NCBI RefSeq assembly: GCF_021391495.1
Contig: NZ_CP090063.1
Coordinates: 6,138,001 to 6,202,000 of the forward strand
Source of the DNA: Amycolatopsis acidiphila
GTDB lineage: Bacteria > Actinomycetota > Actinomycetes > Mycobacteriales > Pseudonocardiaceae
DNA: 64,000 nt
Direction of reading: 5' to 3'
Part shown: positions 17,541-24,563 of the stretch, piece after piece
Position numbering within the stretch: position 1 is the stretch's first letter
How the letters are laid out: every line of letters starts with the position of its first letter
Translations under genes and position numbers: made by a program
Notes under the pieces: model-generated
Database searches by the model: none
What the model was told of the DNA's origin: nothing
Seen by the model: only the letters and a program-made list of their open reading frames with translations

Positions 17541-17960
17541 GCGGCCGGTTCAGCCGTCGAGGCGGCCGGTTCAGCCGTCGAGGCGGCCGGTTCAGCCGTC
17601 GAGGCGGCCGGTTCAGCCGTCGAGGCGGCCGGTTCAGCCGTCGAGGCGGCCGGTTCAGCCGTCGAGGCGGCCGGTTCAGCCGTCGAGGCGGCCGGTTCAG
17701 CCGTCGAGGCGGCCGGTTCAGCCGTCGAGGCGGCCGGTTCAGCCGTCGAGGCGGCCGGTTCAGCCGTCGAGGCGGCCGGTTCAGCCGTCGAGGCGGCCGG
17801 TTCAGCCGTCGAGGCGGCCGGTTCAGCCGTCGAGGCGGCCGGTTCAGCCGTCGAGGCGGCCGGTTCAGCCGTCGAGGCGGCCGGTTCAGCCGTCGAGGCG
17901 GCCGGTTCAGCCGTCGAGGCGGCCGGTTCAGCCGTCGAGGCGGCCGGTTCAGCCGTCGAG
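17541..17960. repeat. 20 perfect tandem copies of a 21-bp repeat
   Basis: The unit is gcggccggtt followed by cagccgtcgag. Twenty identical copies occupy exactly 420 bp. There are no spacers, so it is not CRISPR. The unit length is a multiple of three and stop-free in several frames on both strands, which creates long artificial ORFs (AAGSAVE, RPVQPSR, STAEPAA types). No start, ribosome binding site or domain supports coding. It begins 36 bp after eda. Perfect identity implies recent expansion or homogenisation. Confidence 0.97.
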
Positions 17961-18538
17961 GCGGGTCGAGGTTCGGTCCGGCCGTCGGGCCAGCTCCTGT
18001 CCCGCTCGGTGTGGCGGTTCGGCAGTCGGGCCAGTCTGTATGGCGGCCGGTTAATGTTCGGTCCCGCTCGGGTCCCGCTCGAACATTTCGGGTGGCGGCG
18101 CTCCCGGTGATCCGCCTGCCGCGTGTTCGATCGGGACGAGTGCCGGTCGGTGTGCCGTTCGGATGATGGGCCGGTCGTTGTTCGGCCCAGCTCCTGTCCC
18201 GCCCAGGCAATTCGGCTGGCACTTGGTCCGATGGCCAGCCCCGCCGGGTGTCGATCCGGACACCGGCCAGACGGTGACGGTCCGACTGGTGTCCGGCCCG
18301 CCACCGGGCCAGGCGGTGTTCGGTCCGGCTGGTGTTCCGGCCAGGCGCTGTTCAGCCCGGCTCCCGGTGAGGCCGGACACCGCGCCAAGCGGTGTGCAGC
18401 CCGGCTCATGTCCGGATCAGGCCATCGGCTCGGCCGGCTCGGTTCGGTCAGCCCCGCCGGGGCGCTGCGCGAGCTCGTGTCGGGACCGGCCGAGGCGCGA
18501 TGAGGCAACGAAAGCAAGCGGGGGTGCGACGGCCGCAG
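17961..18538. repeat. Degenerate GC-rich repeats between the 21-bp array and the LMF gene
   Basis: No gene is supported here. The stretch carries diverged relatives of motifs such as gttcggtccggctggtgttc, cggccaggcg and gttcagcccggctc, scattered for about 580 bp and looking like older, decayed copies of a similar minisatellite. A short inverted pair, atgttcggtcccgctcg versus cgctcgaacat, lies near 18053-18085. ORFs crossing it in several frames are composition artefacts. Confidence 0.6.
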
Positions 18539-18551
18539 TAGCCTGGCCGCC

Positions 18552-19994
18552 GTGGGATGGGACTGGTTCACCGACCCGGATTACTGGGCGTCCCGGCTGG
18601 TCTTCCAGCGGATGCTCGCCGCGATCTACCTCATCGCGTTTCTCGTGGCCCTCAACCAGTTCCGCGCGCTCATCGGCGCCAGGGGGCTGTTGCCCGTGCC
18701 GCGGTTCGTGGCGAGGGCGCCGTTCCGCCTCGCACCGAGTGTTTTCCAGTTGTACTACTCGGACAGGTTCTTCGCTGCGGTCGCCTGGGTGGGCGCGCTG
18801 ATCTCGGGCGCGCTCGTACTCGGGCTGTTCGACTCGGTGCCGGTGTGGGCCTCGCTCGTCGTGTGGGCCGTACCATGGGTGCTGTACCAGTCGATCGTGA
18901 ACGTCGGTCAGATCTGGTACTCGTTCGGCTGGGAGTCCTTGCTGCTGGAGACGGGTTTCCTCGCGATCTTCCTCGGCCCGGCCGACATGGCGCCGCCGGT
19001 TCCGTTGCTCTGGTTGTTGCTGTGGCTGTTGTTCCGGCTCGAGTTCGGCGCCGGCATGATCAAGATGCGCGGCGACCGGTGCTGGCGCGATCTGACGTGC
19101 CTGTACTACCACCACGAGACGCAGCCGATGCCCGGGCCGCTGAGCTGGTATTTCCACCATCTGCCGAAGCCACTGCACAAGATCGAAGCACTGGCGAGCC
19201 ACTTCACGCAGCTGGTCGTCCCGTTCGTGCTGTTCACGCCACAGCCCGTCGCCGGAGTCGCGGCGGCGATCATGATCGTGACACAGCTGTGGCTGGTGGC
19301 GAGCGGGAACTTCTCCTGGCTCAACGTCCTGACCATCACGATCGCGGTGTCCGCTTTGGACAGACACCTGTTACCGTTTTCGCCGCCGGCACTGGACGAG
19401 CCGCCGATGTGGTATCGCATCGTGGTACTCGCCGTGACATTGTTGATCTTGGTGTTGAGCTACCGTCCGGCGCGGAACCTCTTCTCGCGCGGACAGATCA
19501 TGAACTACAGCTTCGACCGGCTGCATCTGGTCAACACCTACGGTGCGTTCGGCAGCGTCACGCAGATCCGGCACGAAGTGGTCCTCGAGGGCACGGACGA
19601 GCCGGAGCTGACGCCGGACACCGTCTGGCGGGAGTACGGGTTCAAGGGCAAGCCCGGTGACCCTCGTCGGCGACCGCGGCAGATCGCGCCATACCACCTG
19701 CGACTGGACTGGATGTTGTGGTTCGCTTCATTGTCCTCCAGGTATGCGGACTCGTGGCTGCAGCCGCTCGCGGAGAAGCTCCTCGCCGCGGACCGCGCCA
19801 CGCTCAAGCTGCTCCGATACGACCCGTTCGCAGGCGAGCGCCCGACGTTCGTGCGCGCACGGCTGTTCCGTTACCGCTTTACGACGCCGAGCGAGCGCCG
19901 GGAGACGGGCGACTGGTGGGTGCGCGAACCGCGTGGGCCGGCACTGAAGGCAGGCCGCCTCGGCCCCGACGGGTCGGCGGTTGCTGCCGAATAG
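18552..19994 (+). CDS. Lipase maturation factor (LMF) family membrane protein
   Basis: This 480-residue polytopic membrane protein resembles the lipase maturation factor family. About seven hydrophobic spans are visible, for example MLAAIYLIAFLVAL, FFAAVAWVGALISGALVLGL and MWYRIVVLAVTLLILVLSY. Family-like segments are GLLPVPRF, FGWESLLLETGFLAIFL, WRDLTCLYYHHETQPMPGPLSWYFHHLP and, in the C-terminal soluble domain, NTYGAFGSVTQIRHEVVLEG. Human LMF1 helps lipoprotein lipase fold; the bacterial role is unknown and no lipase gene is adjacent. It starts at GTG 18552 with TAGCCT 7 nt upstream and no Shine-Dalgarno, indicating a leaderless transcript. Confidence 0.9.
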   Translation: MGWDWFTDPDYWASRLVFQRMLAAIYLIAFLVALNQFRALIGARGLLPVPRFVARAPFRLAPSVFQLYYSDRFFAAVAWVGALISGALVLGLFDSVPVWASLVVWAVPWVLYQSIVNVGQIWYSFGWESLLLETGFLAIFLGPADMAPPVPLLWLLLWLLFRLEFGAGMIKMRGDRCWRDLTCLYYHHETQPMPGPLSWYFHHLPKPLHKIEALASHFTQLVVPFVLFTPQPVAGVAAAIMIVTQLWLVASGNFSWLNVLTITIAVSALDRHLLPFSPPALDEPPMWYRIVVLAVTLLILVLSYRPARNLFSRGQIMNYSFDRLHLVNTYGAFGSVTQIRHEVVLEGTDEPELTPDTVWREYGFKGKPGDPRRRPRQIAPYHLRLDWMLWFASLSSRYADSWLQPLAEKLLAADRATLKLLRYDPFAGERPTFVRARLFRYRFTTPSERRETGDWWVREPRGPALKAGRLGPDGSAVAAE

Positions 19995-20146
19995 CCGTCA
20001 GCTGCCCTTTCTCAGTCGTCGGCGTCCGGCGAGGAGTGCCGGGTCAGGTCCGGCATCCCCGTTCCGTGACCGCCAATCGGTGACGGCGCGGACCGGCCTG
20101 GGGCGGAATCGACCTCCCGTCCCGTGGCCACTGGCGGTGGCGACGT

Positions 20147-20227
20147 CGTCCGGGGAGCGTGGACGTCGACACCGGCGCCGCTAGTCGGTGACGGCGTCGT
20201 CGAGGAGTGTGGACTCGGCACCGGCGT
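20147..20227. repeat. Imperfect tandem duplication at the 3' end of recX
   Basis: Two related segments share gtggac, caccggcg and tcggtgacggcg blocks in the same order. One lies downstream of the recX stop (about 20147-20180) and one inside its last codons (about 20190-20227). A further copy of tcggtgacggcg lies near 20078. The rest of the 186-bp gap 19995-20180 shows nothing else I can name. Confidence 0.5.
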
Positions 20228-20717
20228 TCTTCAGCTCGTCGCGGATCACGGAGTAGGCCAGGCCTTGGGGGTAGCCCTTGCGCGCGAGGGTGCCGAGGAG
20301 GCGACGGAGGGCGGTCTGCTCGTCGACGGTGGTCATCGACCGGAGGCGTTTGCGGACGAGCTCGCGGGCGCGTTGTTCTTCGGACTCCCGGTCGATCTCG
20401 CCTGCGGCCTGCGCGGCGACCTCCCCGTCGACGCCCTTGCGCTTGAGCTCGGCGACGAGCGCGTTGCGCGCCAGGCCCTGGTAGGCGTGACGGGACCGGA
20501 CCCACTGCTCGGCGAACGCGGCGTCGTCCACCAGGCCGGAACTGTCCAGCTTGCTCAGCATTCGCTCACCGAGCTCGTCGTCGAAGCCCTTGCGGCGCAG
20601 GGCCTGCCGGAGCTCGTCCTTGCTGCGCGGGCGAGCCGCCAGCAGGTCGAAGCAGACCTCTTTCGCCTTTTTCCACGCCTCTTCCGGCGACAGCTCCGCC
20701 GGGTCGATCCTTGGCAT
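20181..20717 (-). CDS. recX: Regulatory protein RecX
   Basis: This 178-residue all-helical RecX binds RecA filaments and limits their activity. It shows the family pattern ARPRSKDELRQALRRKGF, SGLVDDAAFAEQWVRSRHAYQGLARNAL and GTLARKGYPQGLAYSVIRDEL. I choose ATG 20717 because GAGGAGG stands just upstream; the frame is open to 20990 without family similarity. It is downstream of recA in the same direction, but 336 bp separate them, whereas the two are often close or overlapping in related genomes. Confidence 0.93.
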   Translation of the reverse strand: MPRIDPAELSPEEAWKKAKEVCFDLLAARPRSKDELRQALRRKGFDDELGERMLSKLDSSGLVDDAAFAEQWVRSRHAYQGLARNALVAELKRKGVDGEVAAQAAGEIDRESEEQRARELVRKRLRSMTTVDEQTALRRLLGTLARKGYPQGLAYSVIRDELKNAGAESTLLDDAVTD

Positions 20718-21053
20718 GTTCCTCCTCAGTCCGGTCTGCCTCGCCGGGCCGGCACGCACTGACGGGACCAACCAGGTGGCGTCAGCGAAGCCCGCCGGGA
20801 GACAGCATGGCGACAGCCGGGGCGTCGCCACGTCAGGGCGAAGCCGGACGTCCAAGTCCTCGCCTGCTACCGGAGACTCGGCCGAACCCAGTCGCCGGAA
20901 CCTCCACGCCAACAGCGCAGCGGGAGGCTTCGAACCCCAGGACCAGGCCGAGAGACCCCGGAGCCACCCGGCCGGAGACCTCGGCGGCATCGGCGAGATG
21001 ACTCCCGTTGACCTCAGCGGCTCGAACGTCGACGGCCAGGACTCCGACCGGGA
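20718..21053. other. recA-recX intergenic region, no gene seen
   Basis: The 336 bp hold no supported gene, no LexA box and no clear terminator. A recX-frame ORF runs through part of it but lacks family similarity. Composition is slightly less GC-biased and rich in cggag/ccggag words. Nothing further is supportable. Confidence 0.5.
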
Positions 21054-22097
21054 CTAGAACTCCACCGGGGCGGGAGCGGCTTCCTCGGCGTCGAGCTGGG
21101 CGCCGATACCGAGCTTCTCCTTGATCCGCTTCTCGATCTCGTTCGCGATGTCCGGGTTGTCGCGCAGGAACTTCCGCGCGTTCTCCTTGCCCTGGCCCAG
21201 CTGGTCGCCCTCGTAGGTGTACCAGGCACCCGACTTGCGCAGGATTCCCTGGTCCACACCCATGTCGATGAGCGAACCCTCGCGGGAGACGCCCTGGCCG
21301 TACAGGATGTCGAACTCGGCCTGCTTGAAGGGCGGGGCCACCTTGTTCTTCACGACCTTGACGCGGGTGCGGTTACCGACGGCCTCGCCGCTGTCCTTCA
21401 GCGTCTCGATCCGGCGGACGTCGAGGCGGACGGAGGCGTAGAACTTCAGCGCCTTGCCACCCGTGGTGGTCTCCGGCGAGCCGAACATGACGCCGACCTT
21501 CTCGCGCAGCTGGTTGATGAAGATCGCGGTGGTGCCGGAGTTGGACAGCGCACCGGTGATCTTCCGCAGCGCCTGGCTCATCAGACGGGCCTGCAGACCG
21601 ACGTGCGAGTCACCCATCTCGCCCTCGATCTCGGCGCGGGGCACCAGCGCGGCCACCGAGTCGATGACCAGGATGTCGAGCGCGCCGGAGCGGATCAGCA
21701 TGTCCGCGATCTCCAGCGCCTGCTCGCCGGTGTCGGGCTGGGAGACCAGCAGTGCGTCGGTGTCGACGCCCAGCGCCTTGGCGTACTCCGGGTCGAGCGC
21801 GTGTTCCGCGTCGATGAACGCGGCGATGCCACCGGCCTTCTGCGCGTTGGCCACGGCGTGCAGGGCCACGGTGGTCTTACCGGAGGACTCAGGGCCGTAG
21901 ATCTCGACGACCCGGCCGCGGGGCAGGCCCCCGATGCCGAGTGCGACGTCCAGTGCGATGGCGCCGGTCGGGATCACCTCGATCGGCACGTGCCCCTTGT
22001 CGCCGAGGCGCATCAGGGAGCCTTTGCCGTACTGCTTGTCGATCTGCGCGAGAGCGAGCTCGAGGGCCTTGTCCTTGTCGGGCGCTGCTGCGGGCAT
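21054..22097 (-). CDS. recA: Recombinase RecA
   Basis: This 347-residue RecA promotes strand exchange and activates LexA self-cleavage. It shows Walker [10 protein letters not shown], the Walker B region [25 protein letters not shown], and the L2-loop segment [29 protein letters not shown]. The C-terminal tail is short and acidic/Ala-rich. Unlike M. tuberculosis RecA it has no intein. GAGGTGG precedes the ATG. A perfect LexA box lies about 150 bp upstream. recX follows at a distance, and the DUF3046 gene lies upstream in the same direction, as in mycobacteria (Rv2738c). Confidence 0.98.
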   Translation of the reverse strand: MPAAAPDKDKALELALAQIDKQYGKGSLMRLGDKGHVPIEVIPTGAIALDVALGIGGLPRGRVVEIYGPESSGKTTVALHAVANAQKAGGIAAFIDAEHALDPEYAKALGVDTDALLVSQPDTGEQALEIADMLIRSGALDILVIDSVAALVPRAEIEGEMGDSHVGLQARLMSQALRKITGALSNSGTTAIFINQLREKVGVMFGSPETTTGGKALKFYASVRLDVRRIETLKDSGEAVGNRTRVKVVKNKVAPPFKQAEFDILYGQGVSREGSLIDMGVDQGILRKSGAWYTYEGDQLGQGKENARKFLRDNPDIANEIEKRIKEKLGIGAQLDAEEAAPAPVEF

Positions 22098-22245
22098 TGA
22101 AATCCACCTCGTCGGTCGGAAGCCTGTGGGGGCTTGTCTCAGGGTCTTGAGCTGTTGGGCCCGACACTACGGGCGGGGGCCGACAATTCCTGATCGCGGC
22201 GATCGATCTGTGGACAGCTGACCCCGATGTGGACAACACGATAGA

Positions 22246-22259
22246 CGAACACGTGTTCG
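22246..22259. promoter_or_regulatory. LexA (SOS) box upstream of recA
   Basis: CGAACACGTGTTCG is a perfect 14-bp palindrome matching the actinobacterial LexA consensus GAAC-N4-GTTC. It lies 149 bp upstream of the recA start. The same 14-mer recurs at 33577-33590. Confidence 0.9.
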
Positions 22260-22306
22260 ACGCAAGGACTGACACGCCTTAGGGGTGAAAAATCCGGCGG
22301 AGGGGC

Positions 22307-22501
22307 TCATCGACGCTCGGCGGGCACGTCGAAGGCCAGGCACACCTCTCGCCAGATCTCCTTGGCGGACACCCCGGCGGCCAGCGCCTGCTCGACGGTC
22401 CGCCCGCCCAGCCCGCTGAACACGTGGTCCTTCGCCAGTACCTCGGCCCGGCCGGGGCCGAACTCGTCGGCCATCAACCTTCGGAAAACGGTGATTCGCA
22501 T
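22307..22501 (-). CDS. DUF3046 family protein
   Basis: This 64-residue conserved actinobacterial protein reads MRITVFRRLMADEFGPGRAE, then a middle with GGRTVEQALAAGVSAKEIW and a C-terminus VCLAFDVPAERR. Function is unknown; the gene regularly lies beside recA in this phylum (Rv2738c position). The start ATG has TACCCT 8 nt upstream and no clear Shine-Dalgarno, the same arrangement and neighbouring bases (TACCCTGGT) as miaB in this window. Confidence 0.9.
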   Translation of the reverse strand: MRITVFRRLMADEFGPGRAEVLAKDHVFSGLGGRTVEQALAAGVSAKEIWREVCLAFDVPAERR

Positions 22502-22534
22502 CGATCACCAGGGTAACGGGGCTACCTTGGGCAG

Positions 22535-22633
22535 ATGACCCCGACCGCGCTGACCGTGGTCTCGATCGCCGTCCTCGTGGCGGCGCTGGTGGTCGCCCTG
22601 CGCGCGCTGTGGAACATGCGCGACCGCAGGTGA
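22535..22633 (+). CDS. Small single-pass membrane protein (32 aa), candidate
   Basis: The ORF encodes 32 residues: MTPTAL, a hydrophobic span TVVSIAVLVAALVVALRALW, then the positive tail NMRDRR, giving a predicted single membrane helix with cytoplasmic C-terminus. TACCTT at 22523-22528 lies 6 nt before the ATG, the leaderless pattern seen elsewhere here. It lies between divergent DUF3046 and the convergent Hsp70-like gene, ending 1 bp before the latter's stop. No homologue is known to me. It could be a chance ORF, but composition and promoter favour a real small protein. Confidence 0.45.
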   Translation: MTPTALTVVSIAVLVAALVVALRALWNMRDRR

Positions 22634-22634
22634 G

Positions 22635-24455
22635 CTACGTGCCCGGCTGCACGGTCCGCTCGAAGTAGTCGGCCAGCTGCGAGGCGGTCGACGTCGTCTG
22701 ACCGCTGCCCGCCTTCTGGTAGACCACCCCGGCGAGCGGCCGGTCGGCGACCGTGAACACCAGCACCGCCGAGGTCCTGCTCCCGGCCGAGGAGTAGCTG
22801 CCGGTCAGCCCGTTGCCCTTCCACGGCGCCTGCACCTGGTCGCCGCCCACCGAGCTGAGCAGGCGGTCGGTGTACTCCTTCAGCGCGGCCGCGGACGTGC
22901 CGTGCACGTAGGTGATCTGCGCGCCGGCCAGCGCGGGCGCCGAGCACGTGGTGAGCACCCCGAGGTTCTGCCCCGACGGCGGCGCGATGTCGCCGCTGCC
23001 CGCGCCCGGCACGCACTGCGAGGTGTCGGCGATCTTCCCGGCCAGCTGCCGCAGGCAGCCGGTGAAGCCCTTCGCGTCGGCCTGGCCCGGCTGCGCGCAG
23101 TCCGCGGCGCTGAACGTCGTCGCGGACGAGCTCGACGGCCACAGCAGGTACGTCAGGCCGGCGGCGAGCAGGACGACGACCACCGCGGCCGCGGCGATGA
23201 CCGGCTTCTTCCGGCTGCGCCTGGGCTCGGCCGGCGCGGGAAAGCTGGGGAAGTTCACCGGTGCCGGGAACTGGAACGGCCCGCTCGGGAAGCCGGTCTG
23301 CGGCGGCGCGTACTGCGGGACCGGCGGCGCGGGCACCGCTCCGCCGGCGACCTGGCCTTCGACGTTCTGGGTGCGCATGCTGATGCCCTCGCCGGCGACG
23401 TGGTGCGCGCCGAGCGCGACCGCGGTCTCCGGCTGGTCCAGGCTCGCCGGCACGACGCCGAGCTTCTCCGCGATCATCGAGCCGACCAGCGGCAGCCGGC
23501 TCGACCCGCCGACGAGGTAGATGCCGACGAGCCGGTCCGGGGTCAAGCCGGCCGCGGCCACCGTCCTGGACAGCAGCTCGACGCTGCGCAGCATCGCCGG
23601 GCGCACCAGCGCTTCGAGCTCCCCGCGGGTGACCAGTACGTCGGTGAACGGTTCCGGCATCGGGACGTCTGTCTGCGGATGCCGGGACAAGGCCTCCTTC
23701 GCCGCCTTCACGTCCTCCTGCAGTGCGCGGCGCGTACGCCGGTCCGCTGTCGACTCCGGGCGGAGCAGACGCTGCCACTGCTGCGGGTCGCGGTGGGAGA
23801 CCTCGCGGCCGACGTGCACCATCAGGGCCTGGTCGACGTCGAGGCCGCCGAGGTCGGGCAGGCCGTCTTCGGCCAGCACCGTGAAGCCGTTCTGGGTGGC
23901 GCCGACGACGGCCACGTCGAACGTGCCCGCGCCCAGGTCGTAGACGGCGAGCGCCTGCCCGGGCGCGAGCGTGCGGCCGGGGAAGGACGCGAAGTGCGCG
24001 GCGGCGGCCACCGGCTCGGGCACGAGGTGGACCGGGCCGCGGAAGCCGGACAGCCGGGCCGCGGTCAGCAGGACGTTGCGGCGCAACGGGCCCCACTCGG
24101 CGGGATGGGTGAGCCGGATCTCGTCGGGCTGCTCGCCGCCGAGCTGGCGGGTGGTCTCCTCCAGCACCCGGCGCAGCACCGCGGCCAGCGCCTCGTTGAC
24201 CGGCACGACGTCCTGGCCCAGCAGCAGCGTCTGCTCGTCGACGCGGCGCTTCGGGTTGGGCTCGAACCGGGTGGGGTCCAGCCGGGCCCGCCGCTCGGCG
24301 TCGCGGCCGACCATCAGCGTCCCGTCCTCGCCAGCGAACACGGCTGACGGCATCGTCGCGGACCCGTCCACCTCGACCACGCGAGGCGGCATGCCGTGCG
24401 CCGACAGGACGGCGACGGTGTTGGACGTACCGAGATCCACGGACAGGATCCGCAC
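22635..24455 (-). CDS. Hsp70-like ATPase with transmembrane segment and extracytoplasmic domain
   Basis: The protein has 606 residues. Residues 1 to about 365 form a DnaK-type actin-fold ATPase: VDLGTSNTVAVL (phosphate 1), VYDLGAGTFDVAVV (phosphate 2) and IYLVGGSSRLPLV (adenosine). A Pro/Phe-rich linker follows instead of a peptide-binding domain, then an RRSRKK cluster, one membrane span (VIAAAAVVVVLLAAGLTYLLW, about 417-440) and a roughly 165-residue outside domain with four Cys. It is therefore not a canonical chaperone; it may couple nucleotide state to the envelope. The start is GTG 24455 behind GGGGAG; the ORF is open upstream without similarity. It is divergent from lhr. Confidence 0.85.
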   Translation of the reverse strand: MRILSVDLGTSNTVAVLSAHGMPPRVVEVDGSATMPSAVFAGEDGTLMVGRDAERRARLDPTRFEPNPKRRVDEQTLLLGQDVVPVNEALAAVLRRVLEETTRQLGGEQPDEIRLTHPAEWGPLRRNVLLTAARLSGFRGPVHLVPEPVAAAAHFASFPGRTLAPGQALAVYDLGAGTFDVAVVGATQNGFTVLAEDGLPDLGGLDVDQALMVHVGREVSHRDPQQWQRLLRPESTADRRTRRALQEDVKAAKEALSRHPQTDVPMPEPFTDVLVTRGELEALVRPAMLRSVELLSRTVAAAGLTPDRLVGIYLVGGSSRLPLVGSMIAEKLGVVPASLDQPETAVALGAHHVAGEGISMRTQNVEGQVAGGAVPAPPVPQYAPPQTGFPSGPFQFPAPVNFPSFPAPAEPRRSRKKPVIAAAAVVVVLLAAGLTYLLWPSSSSATTFSAADCAQPGQADAKGFTGCLRQLAGKIADTSQCVPGAGSGDIAPPSGQNLGVLTTCSAPALAGAQITYVHGTSAAALKEYTDRLLSSVGGDQVQAPWKGNGLTGSYSSAGSRTSAVLVFTVADRPLAGVVYQKAGSGQTTSTASQLADYFERTVQPGT

Positions 24456-24563
24456 GGCTCTCCCCTCACGATCTCCCAGGTCGGAGGTGATGCTGCCATG
24501 CACGGAGGCGGTCCGGGTGCGGACCCGGGAGAAATTGTCGGTGGGTCGCGTAATGATGGACGG

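Noticed and set aside
17541..17960. CRISPR array
   Set aside because: Copies are directly adjacent with no spacers, and no cas gene is in the window.
17153..18571. Long ORFs in several frames on both strands across the 21-bp array
   Set aside because: They exist only because the repeat unit is stop-free and a multiple of three; there is no ribosome site or domain, and similar ORFs occur in competing frames.
20718..20990. N-terminal extension of RecX
   Set aside because: No family similarity, and a strong GAGGAGG site precedes the internal ATG at 20717.
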